Notes under the pieces: model-generated
Told to the model about the DNA's origin: nothing
Databases searched by the model: none
The model's input: only the letters and a program-made list of their open reading frames with translations
DNA from: Exiguobacterium sp. Leaf196
Lineage (GTDB): Bacteria; Bacillota; Bacilli; Exiguobacteriales; Exiguobacteriaceae
Length of the DNA stretch: 64,000 nucleotides
Assembly (NCBI RefSeq): GCF_001423965.1
Contig: NZ_LMPV01000011.1
Location: 37,576 to 101,575, forward strand
Direction of reading: 5' to 3'
Shown here: positions 10,227-17,541 of the stretch, piece after piece
Position numbering within the stretch: position 1 is the first letter of the stretch
How the letters are laid out: each line of letters begins with the position of its first letter
Made by a program: the position numbers and the translations under genes

Positions 10227-10436
10227 TCAATCCTCTGGGTTCGTTTTTAGGCGACGCATGACGAAGTAAATTGCTGCGAAGACAAGAAGAAGTCCTCCAA
10301 GCGAGTACCAGATGTTATTCAAACGATAAATCATTTGGTACAAGGCAAGCGTCACAAGCAATAATGCGATCGGTAAGAAGGCACGCTTAAAGTGGTACCA
10401 GTAATTCACGAAGATCGCCTCCTGTTTTTCTTTCAT
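10227..10436 (-). CDS. Small two-helix membrane protein, hypothetical
   Basis: 69 residues with a charged amphipathic N-terminus (KEKQEAIFVNYWYHFKRA) and two predicted membrane helices (FLPIALLLVTLALYQMI and YSLGGLLLVFAAIYFVM), ending in RRLKTNPED. No family recognised. A start two codons further in is not excluded. It lies between the sodium:solute symporter gene and msrAB, all on the minus strand, with 33 bp to the symporter stop-side neighbour. Confidence 0.6.
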   Translation of the reverse strand: MKEKQEAIFVNYWYHFKRAFLPIALLLVTLALYQMIYRLNNIWYSLGGLLLVFAAIYFVMRRLKTNPED

Positions 10437-10469
10437 CTTACCCGATATGTCATGCCTTCTGCGAGAGGA

Positions 10470-12230
10470 TTATTCGGCTTGACGGTACTCTTCTTCGAGA
10501 TAGGTCCGATACTTCGCTTCCCAAGCGTTTAGCGACACACGCCATAATACGATCGTTGCCATGACAAGTCCTAACGTAATCGGCCAGAACCAAATCGATA
10601 CGATGCCTGCTGTCGAAGCCAGTCCGATTTTTGAAAACAAGACGTACGTCCAAATGATGGATGTGCATAATAAGATTGAGACCGGAATCGCGAACTTCCA
10701 TGGAGTGAGCTCGACAGACTGTCGTCGATTGACCTTTTTTGACTGGACTGCTGGGTAACGATACCCCATGAATACCATGAACAATACTTCAATCACGAGT
10801 AGAATACCGTACCCATGAATATAGCTAATGCCATGATCCCAACCGAACAGTTGTTTGAAACCGAAGACGAATAAGTAATATGCGAACACGTGAAAGATGA
10901 TGACGATTTTCGCTGCAATCGCCGGGATTCGTTTCATGAAAATCCCCATTAATACGATAACAAGAATCGGAATGTTGAAAAATCCTGTGAATTGTCGGAT
11001 TAAACTCCATAAGCCGTCCGGTGCATACATTAAGAACGGCGCAATGATGAAAGAAATCAAGGCAACGATCGTTCCAAACCATTTACTAACGCGAATCAGA
11101 TGTTCATCACTTGCCTCTTTCGCAAACACTGGCTGATAGACATCCAGTACGAAAAGTGTTGCAATACTGTTTAAAAGCGAGTTAAACGAACTGAAGACGG
11201 CTCCGAGTAAGACAGCTAAGAAAAATCCCATCATCGAGACTGGCAGCAATTCTGTAATCAGTCGAGGATATGATAAATCACCGCTCGTCAGTGTATTTCC
11301 ATACAAGTGATAAGCAATGATTCCAGGAATCAGCATGAAGACTGGAACTAACAACTTCAAAAATCCTGTCATTAAGACTCCTTTTTGACCTTCTTTTAAA
11401 TCCTTTGCGCCGAGCACACGCTGAATGACATATTGATTTAGTGACCAATAGAATAAATTTGCGAATAAGATTCCCGTAAATATCGAGAAGAACGGAACGG
11501 CATCGGTTGAGCTTCCGATTGCGTTCAGCTTCTCCGGTTGCACAGTTGCAATCGTCTTCATCCCTTGAAGGAGATTCCCGTCACCAAGCGCAATAAAGCC
11601 AAGTACCGGAACTAAGAATCCAACGAAGACGAGCCCGATCCCATTCAACGTATCGGAGACAGCCACCGCACGTAGTCCTCCAAAAATCGCATAAATCGCT
11701 CCGATGATCCCGACGACCCAAACGACTAACCAGAGGGACTGCGTATAGCTGAGACCGAACAACTCAGGGACATCGAACAACTGCAAGACAGCAATCCCAC
11801 CTGAGTACAGCATTGAAGGGATCGTGACACACATATATCCGAGTAAAAAGAGTAAAACTGTCATCCGACGAACCGTCTCATCATAACGGTGACTTAAGTA
11901 TTCCGGTAACGTCGAGATACCAAGTCCAAGAAACTTCGGAAGTAGATAGATGGCCATGATGATCGCAGCAAAGCCCGCTGTGACTTCCCATGCCATACTT
12001 GACATGTTCCCCATAAAGGATTGCCCATTGAGCCCAATCAACTGCTCTGCTGATAAATTGGTCAGCAGTAACGAGCCGGCAATGAACACGCCACTTAGCC
12101 CTCGACCTGCTAAGAAGTACTCATCAACACCTTGTGTTTTCCCGCGCGTCAACCGGTACGATATGTAGGCAACGAGCAACATGAAAAATGCTGCAGAACC
12201 TAATGTAAAAAATAATTCAGATGTAGTCAT
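10470..12230 (-). CDS. Sodium:solute symporter (SSS family, sugar-type)
   Basis: A 586-residue secondary transporter with about 14 membrane helices that couples Na+ entry to solute uptake. The N-terminal part shows SSS signatures VDEYFLAGRGLSG and LLLTNLSAEQLIGLNG, the latter typical of the vSGLT/YidK sugar-transporter branch. A cre-like palindrome upstream (12319-12332) agrees with carbohydrate control. GGGAGGGAG precedes ATG 12230. The exact sugar or polyol is unknown. Confidence 0.85.
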   Translation of the reverse strand: MTTSELFFTLGSAAFFMLLVAYISYRLTRGKTQGVDEYFLAGRGLSGVFIAGSLLLTNLSAEQLIGLNGQSFMGNMSSMAWEVTAGFAAIIMAIYLLPKFLGLGISTLPEYLSHRYDETVRRMTVLLFLLGYMCVTIPSMLYSGGIAVLQLFDVPELFGLSYTQSLWLVVWVVGIIGAIYAIFGGLRAVAVSDTLNGIGLVFVGFLVPVLGFIALGDGNLLQGMKTIATVQPEKLNAIGSSTDAVPFFSIFTGILFANLFYWSLNQYVIQRVLGAKDLKEGQKGVLMTGFLKLLVPVFMLIPGIIAYHLYGNTLTSGDLSYPRLITELLPVSMMGFFLAVLLGAVFSSFNSLLNSIATLFVLDVYQPVFAKEASDEHLIRVSKWFGTIVALISFIIAPFLMYAPDGLWSLIRQFTGFFNIPILVIVLMGIFMKRIPAIAAKIVIIFHVFAYYLFVFGFKQLFGWDHGISYIHGYGILLVIEVLFMVFMGYRYPAVQSKKVNRRQSVELTPWKFAIPVSILLCTSIIWTYVLFSKIGLASTAGIVSIWFWPITLGLVMATIVLWRVSLNAWEAKYRTYLEEEYRQAE

Positions 12231-12318
12231 GTATCTCCCTCCCTCTCTTTTTCAAAATTCCTATTCTCAAATATGTATTCATTGATTCCTTTTTTATACT
12301 TTTTCAAAACTATATTTT

Positions 12319-12332
12319 AGAAAACGTTTTCT
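12319..12332 (-). promoter_or_regulatory. cre-like CcpA operator
   Basis: AGAAAACGTTTTCT, a perfect 14-base palindrome. It matches the catabolite-responsive element consensus TGWAANCGNTNWCA except at the outermost T and A. It lies about 90 bases upstream of the symporter start and downstream of the preceding gene's terminator, so it belongs to the symporter promoter region. Confidence 0.55.
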
Positions 12333-12343
12333 TTTTTAGGGAC

Positions 12344-12373
12344 AAAAAACCACCTTCTATAAATAGAAGGCGG
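12344..12373 (-). terminator. Terminator of the lysine permease gene
   Basis: CCGCCTTCTA pairs with TAGAAGGTGG on the minus strand, followed by TTTTTT. Confidence 0.88.
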
Positions 12374-12381
12374 CTAGTTGA

Positions 12382-13863
12382 TTACGATTGACGTGGATGT
12401 TCTGGGAAGTCCATCTCTTCGTAACGAACAATCGACGTCCGGTTTTTGAATTTGTGTCCTAACCAGAAGGCAAGGAACAACGGAATTCCGACATACGTCG
12501 CGGCAATCCCGACCCAATCAATTCGATCAGCAAGGAATGCTGCATAGTTTTGACCAACGATGACAAGGAAACAAAGACCGAATGCAAACAGCGGACCGAA
12601 CGGGAACGCTGGTGCCACGTAAGGTAAATCTTTCAACGAATGACCTTGTGCAAGGAATCCTTTACGGAAACGATAGTGACTGATCGCAATTCCGAGCCAT
12701 GCGATGAATCCTGTCATACCTGAAGCATTGAGTAACCACAGATAGACTTGTCCACCGAACATCGATGTTAAGAAACAGAGCGCACCGATTGCTCCTGTTG
12801 CAAGCAAGGCGTTACGCGGTACCCCATTTTTCGACACTTTTGCAAAGAACTTTGGTGCATCTCCTTGACGAGCAAGTGTATACAGCATCCGTGTGGAAGC
12901 ATACATACCTGAGTTACCAGCAGATAGAACAGATGTCAAGATGACGGCGTTCATGAGTGCTGCCGAGAACGCAAGACCTGCTTTTTCAAAGACGAGCGTA
13001 AACGGACTAACGGCAACGTCCGTGATGTCATTGGAAACCAAGTTCGGGCTCGTATACGGAATAAGCATACCGATGACGAAAATCGCAAGGATGTAGAAGA
13101 GTAAAATGCGCCAGAAGACTTGTTTGACTGCTTTTGGAACGTTTTTTTTCGGATTTTCCGATTCACCTGCGGCAATTCCGACTAGTTCCGTTCCTTGGAA
13201 ACTGAATCCAGCAACGAGGATGATCCCGATGACGGCAGGAATACCACCGACGAACGGCGCATCCCCGAGAGCAAAGTTTTTAAAGCCAACCGGTGGCTCC
13301 GATGTAAAGACACCGAAAATCATCGCAACACCGACGACTAAGAAGACGATGACAGTGACGACTTTAATCATGGCGAACCAATATTCCGCTTCCCCAAAAC
13401 CTTTAACGGAGAAGTAGTTCAAGCCGATCATGAGTAAAAGGAATAAGGCACTGAAGTAAAATCCAGGAACGTCCGGGAACCAATACGTCATAACGATTTG
13501 TGCTGCAACGAGCTCAACTGCGATCGTGACCGCCCAGTTGTACCAGTAGTTCCAGCCGAGTGCAAAGCCGAATGATGGATCGACGAATTTTGTCCCGTAT
13601 GTCGAGAAGGATCCGGCGACAGGCATATACGCCGCCATTTCGCCAAGACTCGTCATTAGGAAGTAGACCATCAGACCAACGATTGCATACGATAGGAGTG
13701 CACCACCTGGTCCTGCTGCTGCAACGGAAGCACCGGACGCGATGAAAAGTCCTGTTCCGATTGCCCCACCGATGGCGATCATCGACATATGACGGGCTTG
13801 TAATCCACGTTTTAATCCTTCGGCTGTCGAATCTGTTGTTTGTTTCACATCTAGTTTGTTCAT
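12382..13863 (-). CDS. lysP: Lysine-specific APC permease under riboswitch control
   Basis: A 493-residue amino acid permease with about 12 membrane helices. After a hydrophilic N-terminus comes LQARHMSMIAIGGAIGTGLF, the first-helix signature of the amino acid transporter (AAT) branch of APC. Lysine specificity is inferred from the lysine riboswitch plus intrinsic terminator directly upstream (13915-14180); the protein sequence alone would give only the family. The start at 13863 (MNKLDVKQ) is preferred over an in-frame start 72 bases upstream, which would lie close to the riboswitch terminator and lacks an RBS. Monocistronic. Confidence 0.87.
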   Translation of the reverse strand: MNKLDVKQTTDSTAEGLKRGLQARHMSMIAIGGAIGTGLFIASGASVAAAGPGGALLSYAIVGLMVYFLMTSLGEMAAYMPVAGSFSTYGTKFVDPSFGFALGWNYWYNWAVTIAVELVAAQIVMTYWFPDVPGFYFSALFLLLMIGLNYFSVKGFGEAEYWFAMIKVVTVIVFLVVGVAMIFGVFTSEPPVGFKNFALGDAPFVGGIPAVIGIILVAGFSFQGTELVGIAAGESENPKKNVPKAVKQVFWRILLFYILAIFVIGMLIPYTSPNLVSNDITDVAVSPFTLVFEKAGLAFSAALMNAVILTSVLSAGNSGMYASTRMLYTLARQGDAPKFFAKVSKNGVPRNALLATGAIGALCFLTSMFGGQVYLWLLNASGMTGFIAWLGIAISHYRFRKGFLAQGHSLKDLPYVAPAFPFGPLFAFGLCFLVIVGQNYAAFLADRIDWVGIAATYVGIPLFLAFWLGHKFKNRTSIVRYEEMDFPEHPRQS

Positions 13864-13914
13864 TTCGTTCGCTTCTCTCTGTTTAGATTTTTTGAGAGGA
13901 CACTTTTTGAATGA

Positions 13915-13959
13915 AAAAACAAAAAGCGCCCTCATCTTCCAGATGGAAGATGAGAACGC
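13915..13959 (-). terminator. Riboswitch expression-platform terminator
   Basis: On the minus strand, GCGTTCTCATCTTCC and GGAAGATGAGGGCGC form a strong stem followed by TTTTTGTTTTTT. It lies between the lysine aptamer and the permease start, as expected for transcriptional attenuation at high lysine. Confidence 0.9.
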
Positions 13960-13973
13960 AACATAATAAAATG

Positions 13974-14182
13974 AATGCGCCTCATTCTACCGTCGTGAAA
14001 GATAGCTCTCCACAAGTAAGTGATACCCGACTTGTGACAGTATTAGACCTATTCGATCTAATCCCAATCGATCATCTTCAAAGCGATGATTGATTTCGGC
14101 AATTCTTCCTTTCAGGTCACTTCATTTGTCGCTTGACGACATCCGTAACCGTACTCTTAAGAACTGCAACCTCCATCCCACT
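13974..14182 (-). promoter_or_regulatory. Lysine riboswitch (L box)
   Basis: The minus strand carries the ordered conserved elements of the lysine aptamer: GATGGAGGTTGCA (P1 5' side and loop motif), AAGAGTA, CTGAAAGG, GCCGAA, CTGTCA, then GGAGAGCTATCTTTC, where CTATC closes P1 against GATGG. The segment GAGGCGCATTC follows and leads into the intrinsic terminator. This occupies the otherwise gene-free stretch between lysP (13863) and the MarR gene (14349). The open frames across it are chance. Confidence 0.92.
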
Positions 14183-14298
14183 GGTTGAGTGAGAACTGAA
14201 TTAAATTAGTTATTACTACGCCATATTACACAAACCGCCACGAAATTGTCAATTGCCTTTTTTGAATCTGGGGTAGTAGATGGTAAAAATCCGATATG

Positions 14299-14312
14299 TT
14301 TAGTACACTAAA
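14299..14312 (+). promoter_or_regulatory. Candidate MarR operator
   Basis: TTTAGT-AC-ACTAAA, a perfect 6 bp dyad with 2-base centre, 37 bases upstream of the MarR gene. Size and spacing fit a winged-helix dimer site; autoregulation is inferred. Confidence 0.5.
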
Positions 14313-14348
14313 TGATAGAAGTCCACTGAGAGAAAGGATGCTGCTTGC

Positions 14349-14804
14349 ATGCCACAGGAACGTGATTTGCTGACTTACCGACTCGAGGAACAAATGCGTG
14401 TCATTCTTCGTACCCTGCGACGTGAACTTAATCGACTATTTGAAGGAACAGCGACCCGAAGCGAATTTTTCATCTTACGGAGTCTTTCAGAAAACGGTCC
14501 TCAGCGTCCGACACTTCTTGCGGAACAATTTGAGCTGGCGACGAGTCAAGTCACTGCTTTAACGGATAAGCTCTATAAACAAGGATATGTCACACGGACG
14601 CGTTCGACGGAAGATCGTCGCTCGATTGTCCTCGCTTTGACGGATGACGGAGAGCGTGCTTTTCGGGAACTCGAGGTCGTCCGAAGAAACTATTTACAAG
14701 ATCGCTTCGGAACTTTAACAGCAGAAGAACTGGAAACGATGATTCGCGTCTTCGATAAGATTTTACTGACGATGGATGAGGATACGCTCACTTCGTCTTC
14801 ATAA
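14349..14804 (+). CDS. MarR family transcriptional regulator
   Basis: A 151-residue winged-helix dimeric DNA-binding protein. The recognition region reads LLAEQFELATSQVTALTDKLYKQGYVTRTRSTEDRRSIVLALTDDG, shown here for its typical MarR wing motif (RSTEDRR). It is monocistronic: it starts 37 bases after a 6-2-6 palindrome and ends at a terminator. Its target beyond itself is not evident; the neighbours are lysP (divergent) and a diguanylate cyclase. Confidence 0.88.
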   Translation: MPQERDLLTYRLEEQMRVILRTLRRELNRLFEGTATRSEFFILRSLSENGPQRPTLLAEQFELATSQVTALTDKLYKQGYVTRTRSTEDRRSIVLALTDDGERAFRELEVVRRNYLQDRFGTLTAEELETMIRVFDKILLTMDEDTLTSSS

Positions 14805-14832
14805 AAAACGGTAGATTTTCTACCGTTTTTTA
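14803..14832 (+). terminator. Terminator of the MarR gene
   Basis: AAAAAACGGTAGA pairs with TCTACCGTTTTTT. Confidence 0.9.
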
Positions 14833-14929
14833 TGTTTTATCTAAACATTTACCTCTGTCTAACCGTTACCTAGATGAGTATACTGGAGTATATATATGGA
14901 AATCTGTTAGCTGGGGGAGTTGGGAGGAT

Positions 14930-16033
14930 TTGTTGTCCATCATGAATCAATTCATCATTAACTTTTGTCTACTGTTCACGACGATTACTCTCTTATTCTT
15001 ACCATTTCGGAATCGACCACGTATTTCGCTGAATTCCAGCTGGAGTACACGCCTCATATTGGGAACTGTCTGTGGTCTGATTGCAGTTTTGTTGATGTTT
15101 AATGGCATTCAGATCGATGTCGCCCGTGTGGATTTACGAATCATCCCAGTCGCGATCGCTATGCTATTCGGTGGTTTCCCGAGCGCCATCGTCGCCGGTA
15201 TAATGATCATCGGGACACGTTACTTTTTGACACCCGTCGATCAAATGGAAGGTTTTTATCTGTCCACACTGATTATCGTCTTAATCATTACGACGATCGG
15301 AATCGTACGTCGATTCGTTCATGTCTCGACACGCCATTTTCAATTATTGGTGTCAATTGGTGTTCTCTATTCGTTACCTGCCATCTATATCCTGACAAAC
15401 AGCTGGTCGACATTCTTTAAAATTTCAATCGCTTATATCTTCTTTAATCTATTAGCTGGCTTTGTTGCTTTTCGACTGCTGACGGAATTACGCCGTCACT
15501 TCGAAAACATTCAGTATCAACAAAAACTAGCGATGACGGATGCTTTGACCGGACTTGCCAATCGGCGCCGTCTCGATGATTCACTGTCACTTGTCGGTTC
15601 AACGGATCAAGGGTATTCACTTGTCTTGATTGATATCGACTTCTTCAAGCACGTCAATGATACATATGGTCATGACGCCGGGGATGATGTCCTACGTCAA
15701 CTCGGCATGACACTCGCTTCCTTAACACGACCGGATGACCTCGTCGGACGGTACGGTGGTGAAGAGTTTTTGATCATTTTACCAAGCACTACAGCTAAAG
15801 AAGCTCAAAAAATCGCAGAGTTGGCTCGGATGACAGTCGCACGCAACCTGTTCCCGACGGCAGACGTACCTGATCTGCAAATCACGATTTCGCTTGGGAT
15901 TGCACATTCTAGTGGTTCCCATACGTCTCTTGAAGCATTACAACAAGCAGATAAAGCGTTGTATTACTCAAAAGAAAGCGGACGAAACCGAAGTACGATT
16001 TATACGAAGGAACTTGCCTTCCGACAAGCTTGA
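14930..16033 (+). CDS. Membrane-bound diguanylate cyclase (5TMR-LYT sensor, GGDEF)
   Basis: Makes cyclic di-GMP from two GTP. Residues about 1-185 form a multi-helix membrane sensor of the 5TMR-LYT type (7TM-like), with the motif RIIPVAIAMLFGGFPSA. A short linker leads to the GGDEF domain (about residues 200-360) with LTGLANRR, signature GGEEF, and an inhibitory-site RxxD (RPDD) five residues before it, so product feedback is expected. The start is uncertain: TTG 14930, TTG 14933 or ATG 14942; GGGAGGA ends at 14928, which suits none perfectly. Monocistronic with a downstream hairpin. Confidence 0.9.
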   Translation: MLSIMNQFIINFCLLFTTITLLFLPFRNRPRISLNSSWSTRLILGTVCGLIAVLLMFNGIQIDVARVDLRIIPVAIAMLFGGFPSAIVAGIMIIGTRYFLTPVDQMEGFYLSTLIIVLIITTIGIVRRFVHVSTRHFQLLVSIGVLYSLPAIYILTNSWSTFFKISIAYIFFNLLAGFVAFRLLTELRRHFENIQYQQKLAMTDALTGLANRRRLDDSLSLVGSTDQGYSLVLIDIDFFKHVNDTYGHDAGDDVLRQLGMTLASLTRPDDLVGRYGGEEFLIILPSTTAKEAQKIAELARMTVARNLFPTADVPDLQITISLGIAHSSGSHTSLEALQQADKALYYSKESGRNRSTIYTKELAFRQA

Positions 16034-16039
16034 ATATGA

Positions 16040-16066
16040 GACACTTCCTAGCGGGAGTGTCTTTTT
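16040..16066 (+). terminator. Terminator of the diguanylate cyclase gene
   Basis: GACACTTCC pairs with GGGAGTGTC, then TTTTT. Confidence 0.8.
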
Positions 16067-16074
16067 CTATGACC

Positions 16075-16686
16075 TTATTCCGTTTCTTTCGGAAAACCGA
16101 TGCTTTCAACCGTTCCAAAGACGATCATCCGGCTCAATTGCTCCGCCATATATGCGGATGAATATGGCCGACCGTTTCGTAACCAGGAAATCAATAATCC
16201 TAACTGTCCACCAATGACATAGTTCAGTAACAAATCCCGATCGACGAAAGTCGCATCCTCTGCGACTTGGGATCGAAAGACGAGGCGATAATTTTCTTTC
16301 AACGTATCAAGAAAACGTGAGATGAACGTTTTGATAGGACCTTGAACGAGCATCGTTTGGTAAAACAATTCGTTTTCTTCAATGTGAATGAACAAACGAG
16401 CAAAATAACGACTGACCTGTTCGACTGTCGGAAATACGGTGCCTGTACCTGTAATCCGAATCGCTTGTTCGAGTGCCATCATCTGTTCCTCAACGATTTG
16501 GTCAAGCAAATCATATTTATCTGTGTAGTGCGCATAAAAGGTCGAGCGGTTCACACCCGCCCCATCCGTCAGCATCTTGACGGTGATGCTCGAAAAGCTA
16601 TTTGTCTTCAGTAAACGAAACAATTCCATCGTAATACGGTCACGTGACCGTTTTGGTCGTGGATCACGGCTCTCATTCATTTGCAT
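16075..16686 (-). CDS. TetR/AcrR family regulator
   Basis: A 203-residue repressor-type protein. The helix-turn-helix lies at about residues 20-60 (ITVKMLTDGAGVNRSTFYAHYTDKYDLL), with a variable ligand-binding C-terminus. AAAAGGAG sits 6 bases before the start at 16686. It diverges from the EmrA/EmrB-like efflux operon at 16873, the usual arrangement for a pump repressor; that link is inference. Confidence 0.88.
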   Translation of the reverse strand: MQMNESRDPRPKRSRDRITMELFRLLKTNSFSSITVKMLTDGAGVNRSTFYAHYTDKYDLLDQIVEEQMMALEQAIRITGTGTVFPTVEQVSRYFARLFIHIEENELFYQTMLVQGPIKTFISRFLDTLKENYRLVFRSQVAEDATFVDRDLLLNYVIGGQLGLLISWLRNGRPYSSAYMAEQLSRMIVFGTVESIGFPKETE

Positions 16687-16764
16687 TTCACTCCTTTTCC
16701 ATCATCTTTTTAAAAATGAATCCGTTATCATTTATTTTTCCAACATTTTGTCGGAAATTGTTGG

Positions 16765-16792
16765 TTGTTTGTTATCTAACTATCCATATAAT
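16765..16792 (+). promoter_or_regulatory. Candidate promoter of the efflux operon
   Basis: A perfect -10 TATAAT (16787-16792) with a weak -35 TTGTTT (16765-16770) at 16 bases. Transcription would begin near 16799, immediately before the hairpin at 16807. Confidence 0.45.
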
Positions 16793-16806
16793 TAACTATA
16801 TTAATT

Positions 16807-16835
16807 ACTCCTCCCCCCAGAGGAGTACTTTTTTT
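16807..16835 (+). terminator. Terminator-like hairpin in the efflux operon leader
   Basis: ACTCCTC-CCCCCA-GAGGAGT followed two bases later by seven T. It lies 38 bases before the membrane-fusion-protein start and right after a candidate promoter. It may be an attenuator of the pump operon. No gene precedes it on this strand that needs terminating. Confidence 0.55.
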
Positions 16836-16872
16836 GAATCGATTGTACACAAGAAAGGATGCTAACACACCC

Positions 16873-17529
16873 ATGAGTATGAAAAAATTACTAATCATTA
16901 ATATCGTTACACTCATTGTTTTGATCGGTGGTGGGGTCGTCGGATACTACTATTACGATCAAGCAACAAGCTATGTCAAAACAGACAATGCGAAAATCGA
17001 TGGCAAAATGATAACGATTGCTAGCCCAAGCGCTGGTAAATTAACGGACTGGTCTGCTAAAACAGGCGAATCGCTCGACAGCGGTGCAACACTTGGTCAC
17101 ATCATGACTGCGCAAGCTGGACAAAAACCAACAGATCTTTCTGTTTCGATGCCTGCGAAGGCAACGATCGTTCAGTCGATGGCGACAAAGAACGGCTTCG
17201 TCGCAGCCGGTACACCACTTGCCTATGGTTTTGACTTAAACGACCTTTGGGTCACAGCGAACATCGAAGAAACAGAAATCGATGAAATCAAAGTCGGACA
17301 AACCGTTGACGTATATGTCGACAGCTATCCTGACACGACACTTTCTGGTGAAGTGGAACAGATCGGAATGACGACAGCTTCGACGTTCTCGATGATGCCT
17401 TCTTCAAACGGAAATGCGAACTACACGAAAGTCGCACAAGTCATTCCAGTTAAAGTATCACTCTCGCAAGAAAAATCACTCGACATTCGACCTGGTATGA
17501 ATGTGACCGTCCGCATTCATAAGGATTAA
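16873..17529 (+). CDS. Hairpin-less membrane fusion protein (HlyD/EmrA-like)
   Basis: A 218-residue periplasmic-adaptor-like protein of Gram-positive type, anchored by one N-terminal helix (LLIINIVTLIVLIGGGVVGYYYY split over residues 6-28). It then has two lipoyl half-motifs (KIDGKMITIASPSAGKL and VSMPAKATIVQS) and a beta-barrel segment (DLWVTANIEETEIDEIKVGQ). The long coiled-coil hairpin of classical EmrA is missing, as expected without an outer membrane. ATG 16873 is chosen over TTG 16834, which lies in the hairpin's T-run; ATG 16879 is also possible. It is followed after 12 bp by the cognate MFS pump. Confidence 0.85.
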   Translation: MSMKKLLIINIVTLIVLIGGGVVGYYYYDQATSYVKTDNAKIDGKMITIASPSAGKLTDWSAKTGESLDSGATLGHIMTAQAGQKPTDLSVSMPAKATIVQSMATKNGFVAAGTPLAYGFDLNDLWVTANIEETEIDEIKVGQTVDVYVDSYPDTTLSGEVEQIGMTTASTFSMMPSSNGNANYTKVAQVIPVKVSLSQEKSLDIRPGMNVTVRIHKD

Positions 17530-17541
17530 GGAGGGACGTTC

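Noticed and set aside
13911..14093. Plus-strand frame over the lysine riboswitch
   Set aside because: Riboswitch and terminator structure on the opposite strand explain it; no RBS.
16644..16865. 73-codon plus-strand frame reaching through the efflux leader hairpin, considered as an upstream leader peptide
   Set aside because: Its start lies inside the divergent TetR gene, it has no RBS, and the likely transcript starts downstream.
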